This document shows, in pieces, positions 7,366 through 15,058 of a DNA stretch of 26,468 bases. Each line of letters starts with the position of its first letter. Position 1 is the first letter of the stretch. Under the pieces are notes generated by a model. That model searched no databases, was not told where the DNA came from, and saw only the letters and a program-made list of their open reading frames with translations. Both the position numbers and the translations under genes were made by a program. The DNA lies in contig DBDA01000028.1 of the NCBI GenBank assembly GCA_002293375.1, forward strand, positions 1 through 26,468. The letters run 5' to 3'. This DNA comes from Odoribacter sp. UBA944. Lineage in GTDB: Bacteria; Bacteroidota; Bacteroidia; Bacteroidales; Marinifilaceae.

Positions 7366-10095
7366 ATGAGTACCAAGTACGTTTACACTTTTGGAAACGG
7401 TGAGGCGGAAGGCCGTGCGGATATGAAGAACCTGCTCGGCGGAAAAGGCGCCAACTTAGCCGAAATGAACCTGATCGGATTGCCTGTGCCTGCCGGGTTT
7501 TCCATTACCACGGAGGTTTGCACCGTGTACAACCAGCAAGGCAAGGATGCCGTTATCAAATTGATCGAGGGGCAGGTAAAAGAGGGGATCGCCTACATGG
7601 AAAAGCTGATGAACGCAAAATTCGGCTCCAAAGGCGAAGCCTTTCCGTTGTTGGTTTCCGTACGTTCGGGCGCCCGTGTATCGATGCCGGGGATGATGAA
7701 TACTGTATTGAACCTGGGGATGAACGACGACTCGGTGAAATTGGTGGCTGAAAAATCGGGCAACGCCCGGTTCGCCTGGGACTCTTACCGCCGGTTTATC
7801 CAGATGTACGGAGATGTGGTGATGGGCGTATCCGCTGCCAAGGGCGAACACGATCCTTTTGAGGTGGAGATCGACAAATTGAAAGCAAACAAAAATATTA
7901 CCAGCGATACGGATTTTACGGCAGAGGACCTACAGGTATTGGTCTGCCGTTTCAAATCGGTCGTGAAAGAACGGACGGGCAAGGAGTTCCCGACGAATCC
8001 GTGGGATCAGTTGTGGGGCGCCGTATGCGCCGTATTCGACTCCTGGATGACGGAACGCGCCGTGCTGTACCGTCAGTTGAACCAGATCCCCGAAGAGTGG
8101 GGTACGGCCGTGAACGTACAGTCAATGGTATACGGGAACATGGGCAATAACTCCGCTACGGGCGTTTGTTTCTCCCGCGATGCCGCGACCGGTGAAGACA
8201 TTTTCAACGGAGAATATCTCATCGATGCTCAGGGCGAAGACGTGGTGGCCGGTATCCGCACCCCGCAGGAGATCACTATTGAAGGTTCCCGCCGGTGGGC
8301 CAAACTGCAGGGTGTTTCCGAAGAGGATCGGAAAAGCAAATTCCCCTCGCTGGAAGAGGCCATGCCGGGCGCTTACGCCGACCTGAACGCTGTGCAGGAG
8401 AAACTGGAAGAGCATTTCCGGGATATGCAGGACATGGAGTTCACCATCCAGGACGGAAAGTTGTGGATGCTCCAGACCCGCAGCGGAAAACGGACCGGCG
8501 CCGCCATGGTTAAAATGGCCGTGGATATGCTGAAACAGGGCATGATCGACGAGAAGACCGCCCTGCTGCGCATGGAACCGGCCAAATTGGACGAATTGCT
8601 CCACCCCGTGTTCGCTCACGAAGCGTTGTCCAAAGCCAAAGTGCTGACCAAAGGATTGCCTGCTTCCCCGGGAGCCGCTACCGGACGGGTGGTATTTTTT
8701 GCCGACGAAGCCGAAGAGTGGAAAGAACGGGGTGAAAAAGTGATCCTGGTCCGCCTGGAAACGTCTCCCGAAGACCTGCGCGGGATGAATGTGGCGGAAG
8801 GGATCCTGACCGCACGCGGCGGAATGACCTCCCACGCGGCTGTTGTGGCCCGCGGAATGGGTAAATGCTGCGTTTCCGGTGCCGGAGAGGTTATTGTAGA
8901 CTACCACAAACGTCAGTTCACCATCAAAGGGACTACCCTGAAAGAGGGGGATTGGATCTCCCTGAACGGTTCCACCGGCGATGTATATTTAGGCAAAGTA
9001 GCCACCGTTGCCGCCTCTTTGGATGAGGATTTCAAGGCGCTGATGGACCTGGCTGAAAAACACACCCGCATGTATGTACGCACCAACGCCGATACCCCGG
9101 CCGACGCCCAGGCCGCCCGCAATTTCGGTGCGAAAGGCGTAGGGCTGTGCCGTACGGAACACATGTTCTTTGAAGGCGACCGGATCGACGCCATGCGCGA
9201 GATGATCCTTTCCGATACGGAAGAGGGCCGCCGGGCTGCTTTGGGCAAGATATTGCCGATGCAGCGGGGCGATTTTGAAGGCATTCTGGAAGCAATGGAC
9301 GGCATGGGTGTGACCATTCGCCTGCTGGACCCGCCTTTGCACGAATTTACACCGAACACCTCCGCTTCCCAGAAGGAGATGGCCGAAAAATTGGGGATCA
9401 CGGCGGAAGAGGTAAAACAAAAAGTGGACGCCCTGCACGAATTCAACCCGATGCTGGGACACCGCGGTTGCCGATTGGGCGTGACCTATCCGGAGATCAC
9501 TGAAATGCAGGCCCGCGCCATTATCGAAGCGGCCTGTAACCTGAAACGGAAAGGGTTGAACCCGAAACCGGAGATCATGGTACCGTTGGTGGGTGAAGTG
9601 AAGGAGTTAAAAATGCAGGCGGAGATCATTCGCCGGACGGCCGAACTGGTCTTCTCCGAAAAAGGAGTGCGGGTGGATTTCATGGTGGGAACGATGATTG
9701 AGATCCCGCGGGCGGCGTTGACGGCCGACGAAATCGCCGAAGTGGCCGAGTTCTTCTCTTTCGGTACCAACGACCTGACCCAGATGTCCTTTGGATATTC
9801 CCGCGACGACGCCGGGAAGTTCCTGCCGGTGTACCTGAAGAAAGGGATCCTGAAAACCGATCCCTTTGCGGTACTGGACCAAACGGGTGTGGGCAAATTG
9901 ATCCAATTGGGCGCTGACCTGGGACGCAAAGGCAATGCAAAGCTGAAGTTGGGTATTTGCGGAGAGCACGGCGGAGAGCCCTCTTCTGTGATCTTCTGCG
10001 ATAAAGTGGGCATGGACTATGTTTCCTGCTCACCTTTCCGGGTGCCCATCGCCCGGTTAGCCGCCGCACAAGCAGCCTTGATGCACAAAAAATAA
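7366..10095 (+). CDS. ppdK: Pyruvate, phosphate dikinase
   Basis: The 909-residue protein is PPDK, which interconverts pyruvate + ATP + Pi and phosphoenolpyruvate + AMP + PPi in the cytoplasm; in anaerobes it often runs in the glycolytic direction. The N-terminal ATP-grasp part contains GGKGANLAEM and SVRSGARVSMPGMM. The swivelling domain has the phospho-accepting H490 in GGMTSHAAVVARG. The TIM-barrel part has FGTNDLTQM and the catalytic C865 in GICGEHGGEP. It is slightly longer than the 874-residue clostridial enzyme but complete. The gene is monocistronic. Its last codons and stop lie in the left copy of the 25-bp direct repeat that bounds the reverse-transcriptase cassette. Confidence 0.97.
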   Translation: MSTKYVYTFGNGEAEGRADMKNLLGGKGANLAEMNLIGLPVPAGFSITTEVCTVYNQQGKDAVIKLIEGQVKEGIAYMEKLMNAKFGSKGEAFPLLVSVRSGARVSMPGMMNTVLNLGMNDDSVKLVAEKSGNARFAWDSYRRFIQMYGDVVMGVSAAKGEHDPFEVEIDKLKANKNITSDTDFTAEDLQVLVCRFKSVVKERTGKEFPTNPWDQLWGAVCAVFDSWMTERAVLYRQLNQIPEEWGTAVNVQSMVYGNMGNNSATGVCFSRDAATGEDIFNGEYLIDAQGEDVVAGIRTPQEITIEGSRRWAKLQGVSEEDRKSKFPSLEEAMPGAYADLNAVQEKLEEHFRDMQDMEFTIQDGKLWMLQTRSGKRTGAAMVKMAVDMLKQGMIDEKTALLRMEPAKLDELLHPVFAHEALSKAKVLTKGLPASPGAATGRVVFFADEAEEWKERGEKVILVRLETSPEDLRGMNVAEGILTARGGMTSHAAVVARGMGKCCVSGAGEVIVDYHKRQFTIKGTTLKEGDWISLNGSTGDVYLGKVATVAASLDEDFKALMDLAEKHTRMYVRTNADTPADAQAARNFGAKGVGLCRTEHMFFEGDRIDAMREMILSDTEEGRRAALGKILPMQRGDFEGILEAMDGMGVTIRLLDPPLHEFTPNTSASQKEMAEKLGITAEEVKQKVDALHEFNPMLGHRGCRLGVTYPEITEMQARAIIEAACNLKRKGLNPKPEIMVPLVGEVKELKMQAEIIRRTAELVFSEKGVRVDFMVGTMIEIPRAALTADEIAEVAEFFSFGTNDLTQMSFGYSRDDAGKFLPVYLKKGILKTDPFAVLDQTGVGKLIQLGADLGRKGNAKLKLGICGEHGGEPSSVIFCDKVGMDYVSCSPFRVPIARLAAAQAALMHKK

Positions 10096-10114
10096 GGGTA
10101 CAAATAATCAATAA
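10090..10114 (+). repeat. Left copy of 25-bp direct repeat (cassette boundary)
   Basis: These 25 bases include the ppdK stop codon (10093-10095) and recur without mismatch at 12180-12204, 2090 bases downstream. The core reads TAAGGGTACAAATAATC. Together the copies bracket the AT-rich reverse-transcriptase segment, as an insertion would leave behind. Confidence 0.9.
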
Positions 10115-10119
10115 GTTAA

Positions 10120-10157
10120 AGGAGTTGCCTCAAAAGTCGAGGCAGCTCTTCTTTTTT
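10120..10157 (+). terminator. Rho-independent terminator after ppdK
   Basis: A 10-bp stem pairs GAGTTGCCTC (10122-10131) with GAGGCAGCTC (10139-10148), with one G-U pair and a seven-base loop, followed by a T-rich tract. It lies just inside the cassette, so ppdK now ends at a terminator different from the one after the right-hand repeat copy. Confidence 0.85.
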
Positions 10158-10220
10158 ATTTTATATCAGCATAGCATTCTCTTTTGTATTATTTTATCCT
10201 TATCGCATTTATAGCAATGA

Positions 10221-10252
10221 TGCTTAAACTTTTATGAGAGAAGTTTTAAGCA
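10221..10252 (+). other. Hairpin upstream of the reverse-transcriptase leader
   Basis: TGCTTAAACTT (10221-10231) pairs with AAGTTTTAAGCA (10241-10252) with a single bulged base and a nine-base loop. It lies upstream of the predicted promoter at 10270. No T tract follows, so it is not a typical terminator; it may be an operator or part of a longer RNA. Confidence 0.45.
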
Positions 10253-10269
10253 GACTCTAAGAAAAGATA

Positions 10270-10277
10270 TAACTTTG
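10270..10277 (+). promoter_or_regulatory. -7 element ahead of the reverse-transcriptase leader
   Basis: TAACTTTG matches TAnnTTTG exactly. The only upstream candidate is TTTT at 10244-10247, 22 bases away, so the -33 element is weak. Transcription would begin near 10284, about 140 bases before the reverse-transcriptase ATG. Confidence 0.5.
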
Positions 10278-10283
10278 ACGGTA

Positions 10284-10426
10284 AGAAAAAGAAGATGAAA
10301 AAGTAGTGCAGAATCGCCGAAATACGCAGTAGTATAACAGCAAAAATGAAGCAAGGAAATCTAATAGGGTATGATTGGCGGAAACGGCAGTGCGAAACAG
10401 TAGATAATTAAAGAAATTGGAAAAAT
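10284..10426 (+). ncRNA. Candidate structured RNA upstream of the reverse transcriptase
   Basis: This 140-base leader is long for a Bacteroidetes 5' end and can fold. TCGCCGA (10314-10320) pairs over its whole length with TTGGCGG (10375-10381) using two G-U pairs. ATAC (10322-10325) pairs with GTAT (10369-10372), giving an 11-bp helix with one small internal loop. Several defence reverse transcriptases (DRT2 and DRT9, from published work) use an RNA encoded just upstream as template. The region also holds a 34-codon stop-free frame (10307-10408) with an internal ATG at 10346, which could be chance. Its role is inferred from position and structure only. Confidence 0.4.
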
Positions 10427-11938
10427 ATGAAAACTATAATTGAGTTATCACATATAGAAGCAAAACAATATTTTCTGAAACAAGAAAGTTATTGCAATAT
10501 TGATTTGCCAAAATACTTTGATTTTCAGCCATTATTAGATGCGTTGTCTCAAAACAAAAACATAAGCAATATTGCTTTGGGAGATGCAAAAAAATATGAT
10601 GACATTAATTACAAATTTTACACAAACAAAGACGGAAAATTTGCGTGGCGACCGTTACAACTTATCAATCCATCAATTTATGCAAATCTCGTTAATAAAA
10701 TTACGAAAGAAGAAAATTGGAAAATAATCGTTAATCGCTTTAAAAAATTCCAAGAAAATAAAAGAATAGTGTGTTGTAGTATTCCTGTTGTCTCAACAGA
10801 AAGCAAAAAATCAGACAAAGCAAAAAGCATACTAAATTGGTGGCAACAAATTGAACAGCAATCATTAGAGTTCGCATTGGACTTTGATTGTTTTATGAAT
10901 ACCGACATTACAGATTGTTATGGCTCAATTTATACACATTCTATTCCGTGGGCTTTGCATGGAGAAAGTGTTATAAAAGCGGAGTTTCTTTCACCAAGTA
11001 GCCCACGCAAAAAATTTTTAGGAAATGATATTGACACAACAATTCAAAGTATGCAATATTCTCAAACCAATGGCATACCACAAGGTAGTGTACTAATGGA
11101 TTTTATTGCAGAAATGATTTTAGGTTACGCAGATGCGATACTTTCCTACAAGATTAAAAAGTATAACAGAAAAGAAACTAAATCTATAATCAATGATTAT
11201 CAGATATTAAGATATCGTGATGACTATCGAATTTTCGCGACCAATCAAGAAGCATTAGTAAAAATCGCGAAACTACTGACAGAAACGCTAATTGATTTGA
11301 ATTTTAAACTAAATTCTCAAAAAACATTCATCTCTAATAATATTGTTAGAGATATTATAAAACCAGACAAATTATATTGGAATGAGGTAAAGCAAGGTGA
11401 AAAAACATTGCAGAAGCATTTGTTCCTTATTCATTCTTTGGCAGAAAAACACCCAAATTCAGGGAGTTTGACAACAGCTTTGACAAAATTTTTGGAAGAT
11501 AAGGTTTATCCTCTGAAATTATTCAAAGAAGAAAACTCAAAAGTTTTAGTGAGTATTTTAGTTGATATTGCGTTTAAAAATCCAAGAACATACCCTGTAA
11601 TAACGGCTATTTTGAGCAAAATTTTATCATTAGAAGTTAATAGCAACATTGTAATCGAAATACTGAAATCTATTGAAAATAAGTTTGGTAAAATACCCAA
11701 TGTTGGACATTTACAAGTTTGGTTACAGCGTTTGACTATTAAAACAGATAGAAATAAAAATTACACGGAGAAACTTTGTCAAAAGGTGTTAGACAGAGAT
11801 ACTGACATTTGGAATATTAATTGGTTGAGTAAATCTATTAAAGATGAATTCATAAACCACTCGATTGTAGATGAAAGCAAAATTGAGGAAATACACCAAG
11901 TGATTGAACCAGATGAAATTAAAGTGTTTGGCTACTAA
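10427..11938 (+). CDS. Defence-type reverse transcriptase (DRT/UG/Abi group)
   Basis: The 503-residue protein has an RT palm with all the key motifs: motif A at D160 (NTDITDCYGSIY), motif B IPQGS at 217-221, motif C YRDD at 263-266 in RYRDDYRIF, and motif D LNFKLNSQKT near 291-300. RPLQLINPSIYANLV near 75-89 is the N-terminal fingers region. About 200 residues after the palm (305-503) are predicted mostly helical, with no endonuclease, maturase or integrase motif. That argues against group II introns, retrons with short C termini, and transposon RTs, and favours the antiphage UG/Abi/DRT class. I cannot assign the type; single-gene types with an upstream RNA are the best models. The gene is much more AT-rich than its neighbours and lies inside a repeat-bounded cassette, which points to transfer. 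Confidence 0.85.
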   Translation: MKTIIELSHIEAKQYFLKQESYCNIDLPKYFDFQPLLDALSQNKNISNIALGDAKKYDDINYKFYTNKDGKFAWRPLQLINPSIYANLVNKITKEENWKIIVNRFKKFQENKRIVCCSIPVVSTESKKSDKAKSILNWWQQIEQQSLEFALDFDCFMNTDITDCYGSIYTHSIPWALHGESVIKAEFLSPSSPRKKFLGNDIDTTIQSMQYSQTNGIPQGSVLMDFIAEMILGYADAILSYKIKKYNRKETKSIINDYQILRYRDDYRIFATNQEALVKIAKLLTETLIDLNFKLNSQKTFISNNIVRDIIKPDKLYWNEVKQGEKTLQKHLFLIHSLAEKHPNSGSLTTALTKFLEDKVYPLKLFKEENSKVLVSILVDIAFKNPRTYPVITAILSKILSLEVNSNIVIEILKSIENKFGKIPNVGHLQVWLQRLTIKTDRNKNYTEKLCQKVLDRDTDIWNINWLSKSIKDEFINHSIVDESKIEEIHQVIEPDEIKVFGY

Positions 11939-12179
11939 AATGTTCTGCCACCACGTTGCGGTGGACAGAATTGTAGAATAATAACAGAGAAAAGAGAATA
12001 AATAAAAAGCAATATGAGTAATGTTCACAACTCCGCTGGGATTTTTCTTCTTACGTATAAACATGGGGAAAATTTAGCTCTTTTTTTTCATCGGGACACC
12101 TAAATTGGTGTCCTGAAATTTGCATAAAACTAATAGTCACCAAGTTCCAAAAACAACCATAAGGCTTGTCGAAAACAGG
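11939..12179 (+). other. 3' part of the cassette: hairpins and a tiny open frame
   Basis: No full gene is evident. Hairpin 1 (11943-11970) pairs TTCTGCCACC with GGTGGACAGAA, one base bulged, with a seven-base loop. Hairpin 2 (12091-12116) pairs TCGGGACACC with GGTGTCCTGA over ten bp around TAAATT; a T run precedes rather than follows it, so it is not a forward terminator. Between them a 29-codon frame (12014-12103, starting MSNVHNSAG) could be a small protein or chance. The segment may hold a second RNA element or the decayed end of the inserted DNA. Confidence 0.4.
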
Positions 12180-12204
12180 AAATAAGGGTACAAATAATCA
12201 ATAA
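12180..12204 (+). repeat. Right copy of 25-bp direct repeat (cassette boundary)
   Basis: Identical over 25 bases to 10090-10114. It is followed at once by a strong terminator, so this junction may be the original 3' flank of ppdK before the cassette arrived. Confidence 0.9.
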
Positions 12205-12237
12205 AAAGGGATTTACTTTAGGGTAAATCCCTTTTTT
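12203..12237. terminator. Bidirectional rho-independent terminator
   Basis: AAAAAGGGATTTAC (12203-12216) pairs with GTAAATCCCTTTTT (12223-12236), about 14 bp around a six-base loop, with A and T runs at the two ends. It can serve transcripts coming from the cassette side and the convergent ATPase gene, whose stop is at 12257. Confidence 0.85.
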
Positions 12238-12256
12238 ATGTTATAATAGTTTGTTT

Positions 12257-13522
12257 TTATAGCTGATAGTCTTCCAAAAGCCAATCTATTATATTGATTA
12301 TCCGAATGGAGGTGGGTATTTTTTCGTTTGGAGGAGTGACTTGAGTAATAACCGTTAGTTTATCACAATGCAACTCCTTCCCGGATTCCTGCAAAGCACG
12401 GATTTCCCGATTCAGTGTTTTGGGATTGTTCAGGTCATTGCTTACCTGGATTAACTCAACGACTGTCCCTAATTTAACCACAACAAAATCAACTTCGTAA
12501 TGCTGTTTGTAATAGTACAGTTCAAAATTGTACCGTTTTCTCTGGCGCATCAGGGCCAAATAAACGATATTTTCCAGCAAGAAACCGTTATTCGGCGAGA
12601 AATGAGGGGCTAAAACAGAGGCAAAACCCGTATCCACCAAATACACTTTGCGAAAACGCAGATTTTCCTGCTTTTTAAAAGAAAATTTTTGCAGCGTAAG
12701 GATCAAATAGGCTTCTTCCAAATACGAAACGTAATTCTTAACCGTATTTTCGCTGCCGATCTCAAACAAATTTTTTATTCGGTTGTAACTGATCTCATGT
12801 CCGAAATTGGCCGCCAAATAAAGTGCTATATCCCGAAAAACTTTGGTATGTTGCACCACATAACGATAAAATATATCGCGTGTGACAATGGAATTAAAAA
12901 GGTTGACCAGATAACTCTGCGGATTTTCACCCTTGGCAATTTCAGGAAATCCTCCCTGTATTAAGTAAGTATCAAAAGCTTTGGTCATCAAACCCCTGTT
13001 CTTTGTTGTCTTATTTTTTATATCTATTCGGCTATAAATCAGGTATTCCGAAAAGGAAAAAGGAAAAAGTTCTATGTCAGTGTAACGCCCTGTCAGGTGT
13101 GAAGCCAATTCTCCGCTTAACAACTTAGAGTTGGAGCCGGTTATAAAGATGGATAAACCGCTGCGTAATAATCTGTTTACAAACAGATGCCAATGCTCTA
13201 TATTTTGAATTTCATCCAAAAAAAGATAGTCAAACGTACCGTAAACGCGATATACAGCCTCCAACAAATCATTTAATTTATCGGCGGAAAGAGCCGCTAA
13301 GCGTTCGTCGTCAAAATTAATATAGGCATATTTTTGATTTTTAAGTACACGGTGTGCTACCGTTGATTTTCCGGAGCGGCGAACCCCCGTGATGACTTGT
13401 GCCAAAGGCGTGTGTAAGTTCACCAAATGTTCCGCATCCCGTTTCACCCATTGACTGTCCGGAATGTATTTTGCCAACTCTTCACGTTGATCAACAATCG
13501 CCTGCACAAATAACTCATCCAT
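12257..13522 (-). CDS. AAA_14/DUF4143 family ATPase
   Basis: The 421-residue protein belongs to the widespread AAA_14 plus DUF4143 family. Walker A is GVRRSGKS at 46-53, Walker B is YLFLDE at about 99-104, and the sensor region is FITGSNSKLLSGELASHLTGRY near 127-147. The C-terminal DUF4143 part contains a nuclease-like EVDFVVV segment and LIQVS. The function of the family is not established; members are often found as solitary accessory genes and some have been suggested to act in defence or toxin-like roles. It stands alone, convergent with the reverse-transcriptase cassette, behind its own -7 element and an array of palindromes. Its GC is lower than that of the housekeeping genes. Confidence 0.88.
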   Translation of the reverse strand: MDELFVQAIVDQREELAKYIPDSQWVKRDAEHLVNLHTPLAQVITGVRRSGKSTVAHRVLKNQKYAYINFDDERLAALSADKLNDLLEAVYRVYGTFDYLFLDEIQNIEHWHLFVNRLLRSGLSIFITGSNSKLLSGELASHLTGRYTDIELFPFSFSEYLIYSRIDIKNKTTKNRGLMTKAFDTYLIQGGFPEIAKGENPQSYLVNLFNSIVTRDIFYRYVVQHTKVFRDIALYLAANFGHEISYNRIKNLFEIGSENTVKNYVSYLEEAYLILTLQKFSFKKQENLRFRKVYLVDTGFASVLAPHFSPNNGFLLENIVYLALMRQRKRYNFELYYYKQHYEVDFVVVKLGTVVELIQVSNDLNNPKTLNREIRALQESGKELHCDKLTVITQVTPPNEKIPTSIRIINIIDWLLEDYQL

Positions 13523-13541
13523 AATTCCTCATTTTCTCCTG

Positions 13542-13549
13542 CAAATATA
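13542..13549 (-). promoter_or_regulatory. -7 element of the ATPase gene
   Basis: The minus strand reads TATATTTG, an exact TAnnTTTG match, 19 bases before the ATG. There is no TTTG at the usual upstream distance; that position falls inside the first palindrome at 13551-13578. Confidence 0.5.
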
Positions 13550-13550
13550 C

Positions 13551-13626
13551 AATTAATCTCTATATATTGAGATTAATTCGTCAATTATTCTCAGTTCATT
13601 GAGAATAATTTGAAAAATATTCTCAA
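13551..13626. promoter_or_regulatory. Tandem palindromes, probable operator array
   Basis: AATTAATCTC (13551-13560) is inverted at 13569-13578 across eight bases. AATTATTCTCA (13583-13593) is perfectly inverted at 13600-13610 across six bases. A further half-site TATTCTCA lies at 13619-13626. The half-sites share AATTA(A/T)TCTC, and the two palindrome centres are 32 bp apart, about three helical turns. The array lies directly upstream of the ATPase -7 element, so it could bind a repressor or activator. No T tract follows the hairpins, so they are unlikely to be terminators for the export operon that ends at 13646. Confidence 0.55.
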
Positions 13627-13645
13627 TGCACCAAGAATCGGAGCA

Positions 13646-15040
13646 CTACCGCACATCGTACCGCAGGAAGCGGACGAAACAGAGCGCCAACAGGATGCCG
13701 AACAGTGCAATCATGGCGATAAGGCTGTTGCGCATATAAGCCAGACGCTCTGCAAAACCGGCCGGTTTTTCGGTATAGACAGGTATCTGGTCTACCGCCA
13801 CCGGCTGGCGCGAGGTGGAGAGGTTCTCGTATGGATTGTACCAGTGCGGGCTTTTCTCATCCTTGGCATCCAGATCTTTGAACCACTGCAGGAAAGACTC
13901 CTGAAAAACATGCAGGTCGTTCCAGTTCTTTTTAAAACGCAGGTAACCGCCGCCGAACATCCCCTCGTTCAGCTGTTCGAATTGGGCCATGGGGGAAAAG
14001 ATCCCCAACAGGCGGGTGTTTTCAAACTGCCGGAACATCTGGCCGTACCAGGCATCCATCCGCCGTTTCCGGGCGTTCATCAGGTTGGTCTGGTTGTTCG
14101 CCCGCAATTCGTGCCGCGAATAGAACGGATTTCCGTGGTTTGAACTCCAGCTTCCATCAGGGGCGTTCCGGTTGATATCTTCTAATTCCCGCCGGATCTC
14201 CGCCTCTACATAAAGGTGGTCCGGTATGGGAAAGAGCTTGTTGGCCAGGAAGAGAGAGGAGTTGGGCCACACAACGGCCAGGAACACCCACACGGTTAAA
14301 CAGATCAGCAAGCTGATGTTGGATTGTTTACTGAGCGTCGAGGCCAACAAACCGATGACCGCCATCAGGGAAATAAACAACAGGCCCGTTCCCAAAAATC
14401 CGCCCACAACGGTTAAGAACGCTCCGTTGACCTGAACCTCTTTGGAAAGTACCGCCACCAAAATGCTGCAAACCACCCCTACCAGCGTCACGCAAAACAG
14501 GGCGGTCACAATACCGAGAAACTTGGCGAAAAGATAACTCCCCCGCGAAACCCGGTTTGAAAAGACCAGGGAGAGGGTGCGGTCCTCTTTCTCTCCCGAC
14601 ACGGAGTCGTAAGCCAATAACAGCGTCATAAAACTCAACAGCATGTAGAGGATAAACGACCAGTTCAACCCCTGCGCCCTTTTCAGGAACGGATTGTTAC
14701 CGCCTTGCTGTACCTCAAAGCCGGTCACCTGGTAAGCAGTGTAGGTCAATTTATTGGGAAGCATCCCCTCTTTGCAATCGTCTGCCACAAAGTAATCTTT
14801 GGGGGGCAACAGGTAATGGGAAGTACTTACAGCCACGCTGGTAATGTTGCCCGCCCTGTTAGACAGGGTGGTCGCATCCTCTTGGGAGAGTTTGGCGTAG
14901 CTCTCTCTCGTTTCGTGGAGGGAAAAGACCGACGAGAGGGTCCCGAAAATAAATACCGGAACCAGGATCGCAAACGAAATCTGAAACCGGAGCCCGTACA
15001 GGTACCCCTGCAATTCGCGTATAAAGAGTGTCGTAAACAT
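13646..15040 (-). CDS. ABC-2 type permease, third subunit of the export operon
   Basis: The 464-residue membrane protein begins MFTTLFIRELQG and ends RFLRYDVR, like the other two permeases here. TM1 (about 20-40) is followed by a periplasmic loop to about 125. Four TM segments then surround the cytoplasmic coupling motif DSVSGEKEDRTLSLVFSNRVSRG, and a second large periplasmic domain of about 150 residues comes before the last TM. This matches ABC-2 permeases of the DUF3526-like kind. It probably pairs with the operon's single ATPase. The gene starts 18 bases after the preceding permease stop and is the last in the operon. Substrate unknown. Confidence 0.83.
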   Translation of the reverse strand: MFTTLFIRELQGYLYGLRFQISFAILVPVFIFGTLSSVFSLHETRESYAKLSQEDATTLSNRAGNITSVAVSTSHYLLPPKDYFVADDCKEGMLPNKLTYTAYQVTGFEVQQGGNNPFLKRAQGLNWSFILYMLLSFMTLLLAYDSVSGEKEDRTLSLVFSNRVSRGSYLFAKFLGIVTALFCVTLVGVVCSILVAVLSKEVQVNGAFLTVVGGFLGTGLLFISLMAVIGLLASTLSKQSNISLLICLTVWVFLAVVWPNSSLFLANKLFPIPDHLYVEAEIRRELEDINRNAPDGSWSSNHGNPFYSRHELRANNQTNLMNARKRRMDAWYGQMFRQFENTRLLGIFSPMAQFEQLNEGMFGGGYLRFKKNWNDLHVFQESFLQWFKDLDAKDEKSPHWYNPYENLSTSRQPVAVDQIPVYTEKPAGFAERLAYMRNSLIAMIALFGILLALCFVRFLRYDVR

Positions 15041-15058
15041 AGTGCTAAGATAATCGGG

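Noticed and set aside
8122..8907. 261-residue minus-strand frame inside ppdK
   Set aside because: It is antisense to conserved PPDK sequence and rich in His, Phe and Gly as expected of a shadow frame.
10427..11938. Group II intron or retron reverse transcriptase
   Set aside because: No maturase X or HNH region and no intron-like flanks are seen. The C terminus is long and helical, and motif C is YRDD in an unusual context. A retron msr-msd layout is not evident, though I cannot exclude it fully.
12091..12116. Second cassette hairpin as a rho-independent terminator
   Set aside because: The T run lies before the hairpin on the plus strand, and after it on neither strand.
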